Positions 25,201 to 34,218 are shown, counted from the first letter of the stretch. The stretch: 60,963 bases of DNA from Chromatiaceae bacterium (GCA_022340805.1 JAJDNF010000052.1:1-60963), one strand, 5' to 3'. Made by a program: numbers and translations. The notes: generated by a model not told the origin, from the sequence alone.

Positions 25201-25513
25201 CCAGGTCGGAACCGGCATGCCGTTGCGCGAGGCCGTGATCTCTGCGGTCAAGGCGCGTACCCGTCCGATCATGATCACCGCGATGGCCCTGGTACTCGGC
25301 TCGGCGGTGATCCTGACCGACCCGACCTTCCAGGGTATGGCGATCTCGCTGCTGTTCGGGGTGTTCGTGTCGACACTGCTGACCCTGATCGTCATCCCGC
25401 TCGGTTGTGTCAGCCTCGGCGAACGCATCTTCCGCTGCGCGGGCGTCGGCGACCCCGAGGTGTGCAAGAGTGACGATGCGGTCGCGCCCCCGGCCGAGGA
25501 CGGGGGTACCTGA
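22208..25513 (+). CDS. RND efflux pump inner-membrane subunit (AcrB/HAE1-like), 1101 aa
   Basis: Proton-driven trimeric exporter. Twelve membrane helices are expected: one at the N-terminus (FVAMMLVGIYGLYATP), a block near residues 370-540 including SIGFLVDNAIVIVENIYARW, and a final block near 905-1080. Two large periplasmic loops lie between. Length is slightly above the usual 1020-1050 because of a 20-residue N-terminal cytoplasmic extension and a hydrophilic tail. It is cotranscribed with the adaptor. The substrate class (drugs, solvents or metals) cannot be decided; the CusA-specific Met triad was not identified. Confidence 0.9.
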   Translation: MSIANKKDSLSKEELGFAGRLADSFIHSPLSPLLFVAMMLVGIYGLYATPRQEDPQISVPMIDIMLQMPGASSQEMSRLVVSPLERLVSEIRGVKHVYSVSDEGMGIITLEFHVGEEIERAIVLTHNKVQANLDLMPPGAEIPLIKPKEVDDVPVVTLTLWSKTMDDAILRKLAVSVMQQLKELPQTGNAFVSGGRAEQVRVDVLPERLKGYGISMGQIAMMIKGFNTKQTVGSVEQAGKYYWVKSGSFLQSAADFERLVVGTYEGRPIFLRDIAQVTKGPEEASHQVAYYTGPAHEGEVVDGAQAVTIAIAKQKGANGVAVVDAILADVEHMRGQLIPDDVHVEVTRNYGQTANQKVNDLLFKLVVATAAVTFLVAVSLGVRPAIVVLLTIPVVLVITVYMAMIMGYTIDRVSLFALIFSIGFLVDNAIVIVENIYARWLRVGETSTEVAVDAVREVGNPTILATYTVIAALLPMGFVRGMMGPYMEPIPALGSVAMIFSLIAAVVFAPWLAMRMIPPMSKLHKMEARDHKIDEWLGRFYHKVIGRLLDSKVWGWGFLVGLVVAFVITIMMFLSITGYAVRVKMLPYDNKSEFALVIDMPDGTALPDTINVTSEIVDKLRTIPEVTDIQTYAGTARPFDFNGLVRHYYLRQFPWQAEVQIQLLPKKERHRTSHEIAQEARELLRPIGAASKAVITVVEMPPGPPVLQTVVAEVHGPDAQTRASVATMMTELFHESPLIDDVDNFMREDQEIWRFDVDLDKAANQGVTLETINQHLAMAMGMFKVGDIKEPLVYEPTYILLQVPLAKRSQLSLMADMPVMTQDGRTVPLGELGTFVKDKQDPLIFHKDLRSVEFVVGDAVGALPAPIYAMNDIDERLKSHPTPDGVIMSGTMIDAPKYDDVSGFEWSGEWTVTYETFRDMGIAFGVALVAIYMLVVWQFGNFSIPAVIMAPIPLTMLGIIPGHWLLNAEFTATSMIGWIALAGIIVRNSILLIDFTINQVGTGMPLREAVISAVKARTRPIMITAMALVLGSAVILTDPTFQGMAISLLFGVFVSTLLTLIVIPLGCVSLGERIFRCAGVGDPEVCKSDDAVAPPAEDGGT

Positions 25514-25792
25514 CGCCCGCCCGACCGCGCGCCGCGTCGAGCATCCCCCTAGGGCCAGGGATGGCCATTAGGGTGCGACGCTCCCCGGGCATGCCGGTCA
25601 GTCCGAATCAGCCGACATGTGGCGGTGCTGCCAACGTGCACCCCGGGTGCCGGCTTCACGCCCGGCGGCACAGTGCCTCTTGTTCAGCAGCACGTCGCTG
25701 TGCACGGCCGCCAGCGAGTGGCCAAGAATGCAGTTTCCGCCTGTTTCATCGGTTAGACTGTCCCGGTTACGACCAACCTGTGGTGACCTGCC

Positions 25793-26317
25793 ATGTACCT
25801 CGACTCATTTTCGATCGCCGCGATCCTGATCAGCATGCTGGCCGTGCTGGCCACCGTGCTCACGGTGCGCAGCGGTCACCAGAAGACGATAGGCGAAGTA
25901 CAGCGCCTGCGCGACCAGATAACCATGATGGAACAGCATGTGGCGCTGCCGAGCCACGCCTCGCGGGAGATGTGCTGCGCGATCCGGCATATCTACCCGC
26001 ACGCCTTGCACGGGGTCGACTTTCAACTTGCGGACGACGGCGAAGGTCCCTACATCAAGGAGTGGCTGCTGGAACATCCGCTGCCCGAGGCCGGTCACCT
26101 GGAGCAGGCGATCGGTGAATACCGGCAGATGCTGCAGGAGAGCAACTATCACGAACTCAGGCGCACCACCTATCCGGCCGTCGGCGATCAGCTGGACGCG
26201 CTGTACAAGGCGCGGCACGGCAACGATGCCCAGCTGAAGGTGATCGATGAACAGATCGCCAGGGTCAAGGAAAGGTACCCGAAACCCGAGATCTGCGAGG
26301 ACGCCTGCGAGCATTGA
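25793..26317 (+). CDS. Hypothetical membrane-anchored protein, 174 aa
   Basis: Not recognised as a named family. An N-terminal hydrophobic segment (residues 7-25, IAAILISMLAVLATVLTV) is followed by a short coiled region and a soluble domain. It contains CCAIRHIYPHALHGVDF and DDGEGPYIKEWLLEHPLPE, the latter reminiscent of small phage-tail-related XkdW-like domains, which is a weak resemblance. It ends with EICEDACEH, holding two cysteines. Its codon use matches its neighbours. It stands alone between the RND pump and the dGTPase, with about 280 bases before it showing nothing recognisable. Confidence 0.6.
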   Translation: MYLDSFSIAAILISMLAVLATVLTVRSGHQKTIGEVQRLRDQITMMEQHVALPSHASREMCCAIRHIYPHALHGVDFQLADDGEGPYIKEWLLEHPLPEAGHLEQAIGEYRQMLQESNYHELRRTTYPAVGDQLDALYKARHGNDAQLKVIDEQIARVKERYPKPEICEDACEH

Positions 26318-26614
26318 TCATGTCGGCTGGCGCGGCTTTCTCGGGCCGGCCGATGTTGGCTGCACGCATCCTGCCGGGCCGCGGTCGGCGCAACCCCGGA
26401 GCGGCCGTCTGTCCGCAGCGCAAGTGAAACGCCGGCTCGTCGACCGCGCCGCCATCATAAGTCGCATTTGTGCTGTGGCTGCCGGCCGCAGCAGCGCAAG
26501 GCCCGCACGCTCGCGGCTCACCTGTCTGTTGCCCGGTGGCCAGCGTCTTGCGGGCGATGTTACAGTCGCGCACACAGCATGAGCATGGCCGAACCCATCG
26601 GGGCAGAAACACCA

Positions 26615-27973
26615 ATGCAGTGGCAGCAACTGCTTTCGCGAGCCCGCTTGGGTTCGCAGGAACCGCCCAAGGCCTCTTCCGCGCGTACCGATTTTCAACG
26701 CGACTTCGACCGGGTGGTGTTCTCTTCGGCCTTTCGCCGTATGCAGGACAAGACCCAGGTCTTTCCATTGTCGAAGGTCGACTATGTCCGTACACGCCTG
26801 ACCCACAGCCTCGAGGCGTCCAGCATCGGCCGCTCGCTCGGCACCCTGGTCGGTGAACGCGTGATCGCGCGCCACGCGCTCGGCGGGTTCGAGGCGGCGG
26901 AGTTCGGCAGCATTGTCGCCGCGGCCTGCCTGGCACACGACATCGGCAACCCGCCGTTCGGTCATTCCGGAGAGGATGCCATCCGCCACTGGGCGAACAC
27001 CGGCGACTACGGCGCGCGTCGCGTGGCGATGCTCAGCGGCAGCGAGCGCGAGGACTTTCTGTGCTTCGAGGGCAACGCGCAGGGTTTTCGCATCATCACG
27101 CGACTGCAGAACCCGGATAATGACGGCGGCCTGCAGCTGACCTGCGCGACGCTGGCCGCGTTTACCAAGTACCCGCGCGAGTCCTGGCTGGGGGGCGGCC
27201 GCTTCGCCGGCGTCAGCGCCAAGAAGCAGGGCTTCACCGCCGCCGACCGCACGGCCTTCGAAACAGTCGCGGCCAAGGTTGGCCTGATCCCGCGCGACAC
27301 CCACTATGCGATGTGGTGTCGCCACCCGCTCGCCTTCCTGGTCGAGGCCGCCGACGATATCAGCTACCGCGTGATCGATATCGAGGATGGCTACCGGCTC
27401 GGGCATTTCAGCTACGATGAGGTCCTCGGGCTGTTTTGGCCGTTGATCGCCGACCCTGCCGGTCAGCGGCCGCGGCTGGAGAAGATTCGCGACCGTAAGG
27501 ACAGGGTCGAGTTTCTGCGCGCCAAGGTGATCAACGAGGTGATCCGCCAGGTTGTCGACTGCTTCATGGACAACGAGGTCGATATTCTGGAGGGTCGGTT
27601 CGACGTCCCACTGCTGCAGGAACTGGCGGTGCGTACCGAGCTGGATGCGCTGATCGACAAAGCGCGCCAACGCATCTACTGCGCGCCCGAGGTGGTCAGC
27701 ATCCAGGCGGCCGGGTTCCAGGTGGTCAGCGACCTGCTCGAGCGCTTCACTCACGTGGTGGACGACGTGGCGGAACGCGGCGAACGTGCATCGCCACGCA
27801 GCCGCATGCTGATCCGCCTGGTACCAGAGCAGTTCGTCGGCCACGACCGGGTGCCGGTCGACGACCCCTATCAGCGCCTGCTCCTGCTGACCGATTTTGT
27901 CTCGGGGATGACCGACTCTTACGCGGTCAGCCTGTACAAGAAGGTCACCGGGATTTCGCTGCCGGGCAACTGA
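26615..27973 (+). CDS. dgt: Deoxyguanosinetriphosphate triphosphohydrolase-like protein, 452 aa
   Basis: HD-domain dNTP triphosphohydrolase that converts dNTP to deoxynucleoside plus triphosphate. The metal ligands are visible as H64 in RLTHSLEASS and H108-D109 in CLAHDIGNPPFGHSG. The typical N-terminus SARTDFQRDFDRVVFSSAFRRM is intact. ATG 26615 (MQWQQLL) was chosen for the GGGGCAG before it; ATG 26579 is an alternative adding 12 residues. It is of the dGTPase-like (type 2) length group. The SRAP gene follows after 14 bases, so they are probably cotranscribed. Confidence 0.9.
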   Translation: MQWQQLLSRARLGSQEPPKASSARTDFQRDFDRVVFSSAFRRMQDKTQVFPLSKVDYVRTRLTHSLEASSIGRSLGTLVGERVIARHALGGFEAAEFGSIVAAACLAHDIGNPPFGHSGEDAIRHWANTGDYGARRVAMLSGSEREDFLCFEGNAQGFRIITRLQNPDNDGGLQLTCATLAAFTKYPRESWLGGGRFAGVSAKKQGFTAADRTAFETVAAKVGLIPRDTHYAMWCRHPLAFLVEAADDISYRVIDIEDGYRLGHFSYDEVLGLFWPLIADPAGQRPRLEKIRDRKDRVEFLRAKVINEVIRQVVDCFMDNEVDILEGRFDVPLLQELAVRTELDALIDKARQRIYCAPEVVSIQAAGFQVVSDLLERFTHVVDDVAERGERASPRSRMLIRLVPEQFVGHDRVPVDDPYQRLLLLTDFVSGMTDSYAVSLYKKVTGISLPGN

Positions 27974-27987
27974 GGGCGGGGCCGATC

Positions 27988-28665
27988 ATGTGTGGCCGCT
28001 ACTTCCTGCATTCGACTGCCGACACGCTCACCCGGCTGTTTGGCGCGATGCCGATGCCGCTGCTTGCGCCTCGCTACAACATCGCACCCACCCAGCCGGT
28101 GCCGATCGTGCGCGAAAACGCCGCCGGCAGGCGCGAGATGGTACTGGTGCGCTGGGGCCTGATCCCGGCTTGGTCGAAGGGCCCGGACGCGCGCTTCAGC
28201 ATGATCAACGCACGGGTCGAGACGGTGGCCGAGAAGCCGGCCTACCGCAATGCGCTGCGCTACCGGCGCTGCCTGATCCCGGTCGACGGCTTTTACGAGT
28301 GGCGGGCCGCGGGTGCCGGCAAGCAGCCCTATGCGCTGCGCGCACGCGACGGTCGGCCGATGGCGTTGGCCGGGCTGTGGGAGCACTGGCAGGATGCCGG
28401 CGGCAGCGAGATCGAGTCATGCGCCATCCTGGTCAGGGATGCCGACCGCCAGGTCCGGCCGATCCACGACCGCATGCCGGTGATCGTGGCGCCGGAGTCG
28501 TTTGCGCTGTGGCTCGACACCCATAGCCAGAAGCCCGAACCGCTGCAGACGCTACTCGCCGTGCAGCAGGCGCCGGAACTCGAGATCTACCCGGTCGGGC
28601 GCAAGGTGAACAGCCCGCAAAACGATGCGCCGGACCTGCTCGATCCGGCCGCGGATGCGCGTTGA
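27988..28665 (+). CDS. yedK: SRAP-domain abasic-site DNA-crosslinking protein (YedK/HMCES), 225 aa
   Basis: Protects abasic sites in single-stranded DNA by forming a covalent link through the N-terminal Cys. The protein starts MCGRYF, with Cys2 exposed after Met removal. Other conserved sites are YNIAPTQ, NARVET (Asn), GFYEW (Glu), and HDRMPVI (His). Length is typical. It overlaps mazG by one base (TGATG), so translation is probably coupled. Confidence 0.93.
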   Translation: MCGRYFLHSTADTLTRLFGAMPMPLLAPRYNIAPTQPVPIVRENAAGRREMVLVRWGLIPAWSKGPDARFSMINARVETVAEKPAYRNALRYRRCLIPVDGFYEWRAAGAGKQPYALRARDGRPMALAGLWEHWQDAGGSEIESCAILVRDADRQVRPIHDRMPVIVAPESFALWLDTHSQKPEPLQTLLAVQQAPELEIYPVGRKVNSPQNDAPDLLDPAADAR

Positions 28666-29465
28666 TGGAGGCGATGCAGGAACTGCTCGAGATCATGGCG
28701 CGCCTGCGTGATCCGGATACCGGCTGTCCCTGGGATCAGCGCCAGCGTTACGCGACGATCGTCCCGTACACGCTCGAAGAGGCCTACGAGGTGGCCGACG
28801 CGATCCAGCGCGGCGACATGCGCGAGCTGCGCGACGAACTCGGCGACCTGCTTTTCCAGATCGTGTTCTACAGCCAGATCGCACGCGAGGAGGGGCACTT
28901 CGACTTCGGCGACGTCGCGCGCGGCATCTGCGACAAGATGATCCGCCGCCATCCGCACGTGTTTGCCGATGCCGAGTACCGCGACGACGAGCAACTGCGC
29001 GAGGCCTGGGAGAAGGTCAAGTCCGAGGAGCGTGCCGGGCGCGGGTCAGCGGCGGCCAGCAGCCAGATGGACGGTGTGGCACGCGCGCTGCCGGCATTGA
29101 TCCGGGCCGAGAAACTGCAGAGACGCGCGGCCCGGGTCGGTTTCGACTGGCCGGACGTGCACGGCGCCATCGCCAAGACGCGTGAGGAGCTGGACGAGGT
29201 CGAGGCCGAACTGCCGGGCGCCGACGCGGACCGCGTCCAGGACGAACTGGGTGACCTGCTGTTCGCCATGGTCAACATGGTGCGTCTGCTCGGCATGGAT
29301 GCGGAGCAGACCCTCAGTCGAGCGAACGAGAAGTTCGAGAGACGTTTCCGCGCGCTTGAGGCGACCCTGCACGCAGCCGGTCACAATGACCTCGGTGAGC
29401 TGTCGCCCGAGGCGCTGGACGCGGCCTGGGAGGCCGTCAAGCGCGCCGAACGCGCGGGAACCTGA
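28665..29465 (+). CDS. mazG: MazG nucleoside triphosphate pyrophosphohydrolase, 266 aa
   Basis: All-alpha NTP pyrophosphatase that removes aberrant or excess NTPs. Two MazG domains are visible: EEAYEVADAI with DELGDLLFQIVFYSQ (about 20-85), and REELDEVEAEL with DELGDLLFAMVNMVR (about 170-215). Both carry the ExxE and ExxD acidic motifs. The ATG at 28665 overlaps the SRAP stop; another ATG at 28677 would remove four residues. Third gene of the nucleotide-hygiene run. Confidence 0.93.
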   Translation: MEAMQELLEIMARLRDPDTGCPWDQRQRYATIVPYTLEEAYEVADAIQRGDMRELRDELGDLLFQIVFYSQIAREEGHFDFGDVARGICDKMIRRHPHVFADAEYRDDEQLREAWEKVKSEERAGRGSAAASSQMDGVARALPALIRAEKLQRRAARVGFDWPDVHGAIAKTREELDEVEAELPGADADRVQDELGDLLFAMVNMVRLLGMDAEQTLSRANEKFERRFRALEATLHAAGHNDLGELSPEALDAAWEAVKRAERAGT

Positions 29466-29524
29466 GCATGCGGCTGAGGTCTGAGCGAACTTGTGAGGAA
29501 CAGATCCTGTGGGGGGAGGTTGTG

Positions 29525-31081
29525 ATGCGATGCACCGGGTGGTTGCTGGGACTGCTGTCGATCGCGGTACTGGCCGTGATCGGCGGCTGCGCGGTGAATC
29601 CGGTGACCGGCGACAACGAGATCGCCTTCGTGGCGGAGTCCGAGGAGCTGTCGATCGGGCAGAAGAACTACGCACCCTACCGCCAGGCACAGGGCGGCGA
29701 CTATGTGATCGAACCGGAACTGACGCGTTACGTGGCGTCGGTCGGCGAGCGCATTGCCAGGGTCAGTGATCGCAAGCTGCCCTACGAGTTCAAGATTCTC
29801 AACGACTCGTCGCCGAATGCCTGGGCCCTGCCCGGTGGCAAGATCTCCATCAACCGTGGCCTGCTGGTCGAGCTGCGCAGCGAGGCCGAACTGGCCGCCG
29901 TGCTCGCGCACGAGATCGTGCATGCGGCGGCGCGCCATACCGCCCAGTCGATGGAGCGCAGCGTGTTCGTGCAGGGTGCGCTGCTCGCCGCGGGTGTGGC
30001 GTTGGGTGGCTCGGACTATCGCGATGTCGGCATGCTGGGTGCGAACCTGGGTGCTCAGCTGACCGACCAGAAGTTCGGGCGGGACGACGAGAGCGAGGCC
30101 GATCTGTATGGCATTCGCTATATGATCCGCGCCGGTTACGACCCGGCAGCCGCGGTCCGGCTGCAGGAAACCTTCGTGCGGCTGGCCGAGGGCAAGGAGC
30201 AAAACTGGCTCGAGGGCCTGTTCGCCAGCCACCCGCCGTCGCGTGAGCGGGTCGAGGCCAACCGCGCGCTGGTTGCGCAGCTCGGCAGCCCCGGCGGTGA
30301 GGTCGGCGAGGCCAGTTACCAGCGCGCCATTGCCCGGCTCAAGCGCAACCAGCCGGCCTACGCCGCCTACGATGAGGCCCGCAAGGCGGTTAAGGATGGC
30401 GATATCGGCAGTGCGCTCGCCAAGGTCAATCAGGCGATCCGCATCGAGCCAGACGAGGCGGCCTTTTACAGCCTGCGCGGCGAGATAAAGGCGTCGCAGA
30501 ACAACGCCAAGGAGGCCCTGAAGGACCTCGACCATGCGGTGGCGCTGAACCCGGGCTACTTTCGCCCCTTGCTGGTGCGCGGCATGACGCGGCGCGAACT
30601 CGGAGATGCCGGCGGTGCGACCCGTGACCTCGAGCGCAGCGTTGCGCTGCTGCCGACCGCCGAGGGCTACTACGGCCTCGGCCGGATCGCCGAACAGGGC
30701 GGCCAGCGCGATCGGGCGGTCGCGAACTTCCGCAAGGCTGCCACGTCGAGTTCGGATGCCGGCAGCGAGGCCGGCAGGCGGCTCGCACGCCTCGATCTGC
30801 GCGAAAATCCGGCACGCTACATCGGCGCCGTGCTCGGCCTGAGCAGCGACGGCTACCTGGTGGTCAAACTTCGCAACCGCACCTCGCTGGCGGTGCGCGA
30901 CCTGCGTGTCGTGGTCGGCCTGCAGTCTGCGGCCGGGATCCGCGAACAGGCCTCTTTGCGCGTCGATCGGGGCTTGGCGGCCGGGCAGTCGGTGCAGCTG
31001 CGCACCGACCTGGGGCCGATGAACGTCACGACCGCACGCCGTTATGCGGCCATGGTGAGTGATGCGCGCGTGGCCGAGTAA
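29525..31081 (+). CDS. M48-family lipoprotein metalloprotease with TPR repeats, 518 aa
   Basis: Zinc peptidase of the BepA/LoiP type, acting on envelope proteins in the periplasm. The lipobox VIGGC gives a lipidated Cys22. The zinc site is HEIVH (129-133), with the third ligand region DDESEADLYGIRYM. TPR repeats follow from about residue 270 to 430. A C-terminal domain of about 90 residues (GAVLGLSSDGYLVVKLRNRT) is less common and looks like a beta-rich module. The start at 29525 is set by GGGGAGG upstream; the earlier in-frame codon would put 19 charged residues before the signal peptide. It lies 59 bases after mazG. Confidence 0.87.
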   Translation: MRCTGWLLGLLSIAVLAVIGGCAVNPVTGDNEIAFVAESEELSIGQKNYAPYRQAQGGDYVIEPELTRYVASVGERIARVSDRKLPYEFKILNDSSPNAWALPGGKISINRGLLVELRSEAELAAVLAHEIVHAAARHTAQSMERSVFVQGALLAAGVALGGSDYRDVGMLGANLGAQLTDQKFGRDDESEADLYGIRYMIRAGYDPAAAVRLQETFVRLAEGKEQNWLEGLFASHPPSRERVEANRALVAQLGSPGGEVGEASYQRAIARLKRNQPAYAAYDEARKAVKDGDIGSALAKVNQAIRIEPDEAAFYSLRGEIKASQNNAKEALKDLDHAVALNPGYFRPLLVRGMTRRELGDAGGATRDLERSVALLPTAEGYYGLGRIAEQGGQRDRAVANFRKAATSSSDAGSEAGRRLARLDLRENPARYIGAVLGLSSDGYLVVKLRNRTSLAVRDLRVVVGLQSAAGIREQASLRVDRGLAAGQSVQLRTDLGPMNVTTARRYAAMVSDARVAE

Positions 31082-31141
31082 GCGATCAAGGTCGCTGCCG
31101 GTCGCGGCTGACGAAACTCTCTGGCAAAAAGGCTGTCTTTA

Positions 31142-32005
31142 ATGCAGGACTATTACCGGCATATCGCGGCGTGCAACCCGCCAGTCGACGAGGCGTTTCT
31201 GCCCTGGCGGGTGGGCGAGCGGCCGGTCGGATGGGTGCGGCCGGCGTTTGCGGCCGAGTTGCAGCGTTTTCCCGAGGTATTCCGGCTTGACGCCACCGGC
31301 TTGGCGCTGGCGCCGGGGCTGAACGGTTTCGCGGCACGCAGTGCGGCGCTGGACCGGGTGGCCCGCGAGTTGGCGAACGCCGGTGTCACGTCGCCTTACA
31401 TGGGCGAACCCTACGCGGTGACGCCGGGTGGTCGGGAGGCGGCGTTATGCGTGATCGATCGTGCCGCGGCGGCGCATTTCGGGCTGCGCACCTTCGGCCA
31501 GCACCTGAACGGGTACGTACGGCGTGCGGATGGCATCCACATGTGGCTGGGGCGGCGCGCACGCGACCGCCTGCTGTTCCCTGGTGCGCTCGACAACATG
31601 GTGGCCGGCGGGCTGCCGCACTCGCTGAGCCTCGAGGACAATCTGGTAAAGGAGTGCGCCGAAGAGGCCGGGGTTGCGGAAGCCTTGGCGAGGAAAGCGG
31701 TTCCTGTCGGGGTGGTCTCGTACAAACGGGTGGCGCAGCGCGGGTACCGGCGCGACGTGCTGTACTGCTATGACCTTGAACTGCCGCAGGACTTCTTGCC
31801 GCGGAATACCGACGGCGAGGTCGAGGAGTTCATGCTGCTGCCGCTATCAGAGGTCGCGGCGATCGTGCGAGAGACCGATGATTTCAAGCTGAATTGCAAT
31901 CTGGTGGTGATCGACTTCCTGATCCGACACGGCTGGCTCGATCCCCGGTCACCGGGCTATCTGGATCTGGTCCTGGGCCTTAGGCAGCCCCTTGACGAGG
32001 CCTAA
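31142..32005 (+). CDS. DUF4743 plus Nudix hydrolase, 287 aa
   Basis: Two-domain Nudix protein of the group related to the yeast YJR142W and thiamine-pyrophosphokinase-associated proteins. An N-terminal DUF4743 (about 5-115, including VGWVRPAFAAEL) precedes a Nudix fold (about 115-270) with the box AGGLPHSLSLEDNLVKECAEE then AGV. The box is degenerate: Leu replaces the usual first Glu, and Lys-Glu-Cys replaces Arg-Glu-hydrophobic. Homologues hydrolyse damaged thiamine pyrophosphates, which is a reasonable guess here. No RBS is obvious before the ATG. Confidence 0.8.
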   Translation: MQDYYRHIAACNPPVDEAFLPWRVGERPVGWVRPAFAAELQRFPEVFRLDATGLALAPGLNGFAARSAALDRVARELANAGVTSPYMGEPYAVTPGGREAALCVIDRAAAAHFGLRTFGQHLNGYVRRADGIHMWLGRRARDRLLFPGALDNMVAGGLPHSLSLEDNLVKECAEEAGVAEALARKAVPVGVVSYKRVAQRGYRRDVLYCYDLELPQDFLPRNTDGEVEEFMLLPLSEVAAIVRETDDFKLNCNLVVIDFLIRHGWLDPRSPGYLDLVLGLRQPLDEA

Positions 32006-32032
32006 AACACCTCGGTCTGCCTGGGTTAAGTG

Positions 32033-32060
32033 CTTGCCGCAGAAGTGATTCTGCGGCAAG
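32033..32060. other. Perfect 12-bp hairpin before prc
   Basis: CTTGCCGCAGAA-gtga-TTCTGCGGCAAG, a perfect stem with a 4-base loop. It lies between the Nudix stop and prc, followed by GTGAGAA rather than a T run. It could be an mRNA-end or attenuation structure, or a protein-binding palindrome. Confidence 0.55.
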
Positions 32061-32130
32061 GTGAGAATTACAGACCGTGCCGTGGGCCGGTCATTCGGGC
32101 GCAGATGTGCTGCGTAACGAGGTACGGGAC

Positions 32131-34218
32131 ATGAAATTACGTTTGATCGGGATGTCGCTGTTGAGCGGTGCGCTGCTGGCCGGTGCCGCGCTGGCCAAGC
32201 CTTCGGTCGTATCGATCGACGAACTGCGCGCCAACGAGCAGCAACGTCAGACCGCGTTGATCATCACCCAGGTGATGGAGAAATTTCACTATCGCAAGCC
32301 GCATGTCGATGACCGGATGTCCGAGGCGATCTTTGACCGTTATCTCGAGACGCTGGATCCGAATCGCAGCTTCTTCTCCGCCAAGGATGTCGAGAGTTTC
32401 GCAGGCTACCGCGATGAACTAGACGACAGCCTGCGCACCGGCAGGCTGGATCCCGCCTATACCATCTTCCGGCGCTTCCGCGAACTCGTCGAGCAGCGCG
32501 TGGCCTATGCGCAGCAGCTGCTCAGCGCCAATCAATTCGATTTCGAGAAAGACGAGCAATACCAGTTTGACCGCGCAAAGGCCGATTGGCTGCCGGATGA
32601 CGCAGCGCTGGACGACCTGTGGCGGCAACGCGTGAAGAACGACATCCTGGCGTTGCGCCTTGCCGGCAAGCCGGACGCCGAGATCACCAAGACGCTGAGC
32701 AAGCGTTATGAGGGTATCGGGCGTCGGGTAGCGCAGACCGACCCCGAGGATGTCTTCCAGGCCTTCATCAATGCGTTCACCCTCAGCGTCGAACCGCACA
32801 CCAGCTACATGTCGCCGCGCCTGTCGGAAAACTTCGACATCGGCATGCGCCTGTCGCTGCAGGGTATCGGTGCGGTACTGCGCAGCGACAGCGAGTTCAC
32901 CGAGGTGCAGAGCACCGTGCCCGGCGGCCCGGCAGAGCGGAGTGGCGAGATCGCCGGTGGTGACCGCATCGTCGGTGTGGGGCAGGGCCGCGATGGCCAG
33001 ATTGAGGACGTGATCGGATGGCGCCTGCAGGACGTGGTCGACCTTATCCGTGGTCCGAAGGACAGCATCGTGCGCCTGAGCGTGCTGCCCAAGAGCCAGG
33101 GTGTCGGTGGGCGGACCCGCGAAGTCACGCTGGTACGCGACGAGATCAAGCTCGAGGACAAGGCGGCCAAGAGTGAGGTCATCGAGCTGCCGGGCAAGGT
33201 CAGGGTCGGCGTCATCGAGGTGCCCGCGTTCTACCGCGACTTTGCCGGCCAGGCGGCGGGCGATGACGATTTTCGCAGCACGACCCGCGATGTCCGCAAA
33301 CTGCTTGACCAGCTGCAGGCCGAGCATGTCGACGGCATCATTATCGACCTGCGTCGCAATGGCGGCGGTTCACTGTCCGAGGCCACCGAACTGACCGGGC
33401 TGTTCATCGACAAGGGGCCGGTGGTTCAGGTCAGGGACTCCTCGGGCAAGATCGAGGTCGAACGTGACCCAGACCCGGAGCAGGTCTATGCCGGCCCGCT
33501 GGCTGTGCTGGTCGACCGCAACAGCGCCTCCGCGTCGGAGATCTTCGCCGGCGCCATCCAGGACTACAATCGCGGTCTGATTCTTGGTGAGCCGACCTAT
33601 GGCAAGGGGACGGTCCAGACCCTGGTCGACCTTGGGCGTTTCCTGCGATCGCGCGAGGACATCGGCCGCCTGCGCCTGACCATGGCACAGTTTTTCCGCG
33701 TCGAAGGCGGCAGCACCCAGCACCGTGGCGTGATGCCCGACATCGTCTTCCCAACCGCGAAAGGTGCGGCCGAGCACGGCGAGCGGGCGCTCGACAACGC
33801 GCTGCCGTGGGCCTCGATCAAGCCTGCCTCGCATACGCGCCTGGCCGTGAATGCTGCGGCCGGATTGCGTGACGCCTCAGCGCAGCGTATCGCCAGCAAC
33901 CCGGGCTTTCAGTTCCTGGTGGCCGAGGAAGACGACCTGATGCAGCTGGAAAAGAAAAAGGTCGTGTCGCTGCGCGAATCGGTGCGCCGTGCGGAATGGC
34001 AACAGCAAGAGAAGCAACGACTTGATCGACGCAACCGTCTGCGCGAGTTCCGCGGCCTGCCGCCGCTGGCCAATCTCGACGACGATGAGGACAAGGTTGC
34101 AGCCGACGCCGACGGCAAGGACGACGAGGGCATCCAGCGCATCATGCTCGAGGAATCGGCCAACATACTGGCGGACCAGATCCGCGCGCAGCGGCCGCGC
34201 ACGGCGCAGTTGAACTGA
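32131..34218 (+). CDS. prc: Carboxy-terminal processing (tail-specific) protease Prc, 695 aa
   Basis: Periplasmic S41A protease that trims protein C-termini and controls peptidoglycan hydrolases. A signal peptide (LLSGALLAGAALA) leads into an N-terminal helical domain, a PDZ domain (about 250-340), and the catalytic region with NSASASE (464-470) and K492 in YGKGTVQ, giving the Ser-Lys dyad. A C-terminal DUF3340-like region with Asp/Lys-rich helices follows. The start at 32131 is taken because the 18 preceding codons would sit before the signal peptide. Length matches E. coli Prc (682 aa). Confidence 0.93.
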   Translation: MKLRLIGMSLLSGALLAGAALAKPSVVSIDELRANEQQRQTALIITQVMEKFHYRKPHVDDRMSEAIFDRYLETLDPNRSFFSAKDVESFAGYRDELDDSLRTGRLDPAYTIFRRFRELVEQRVAYAQQLLSANQFDFEKDEQYQFDRAKADWLPDDAALDDLWRQRVKNDILALRLAGKPDAEITKTLSKRYEGIGRRVAQTDPEDVFQAFINAFTLSVEPHTSYMSPRLSENFDIGMRLSLQGIGAVLRSDSEFTEVQSTVPGGPAERSGEIAGGDRIVGVGQGRDGQIEDVIGWRLQDVVDLIRGPKDSIVRLSVLPKSQGVGGRTREVTLVRDEIKLEDKAAKSEVIELPGKVRVGVIEVPAFYRDFAGQAAGDDDFRSTTRDVRKLLDQLQAEHVDGIIIDLRRNGGGSLSEATELTGLFIDKGPVVQVRDSSGKIEVERDPDPEQVYAGPLAVLVDRNSASASEIFAGAIQDYNRGLILGEPTYGKGTVQTLVDLGRFLRSREDIGRLRLTMAQFFRVEGGSTQHRGVMPDIVFPTAKGAAEHGERALDNALPWASIKPASHTRLAVNAAAGLRDASAQRIASNPGFQFLVAEEDDLMQLEKKKVVSLRESVRRAEWQQQEKQRLDRRNRLREFRGLPPLANLDDDEDKVAADADGKDDEGIQRIMLEESANILADQIRAQRPRTAQLN

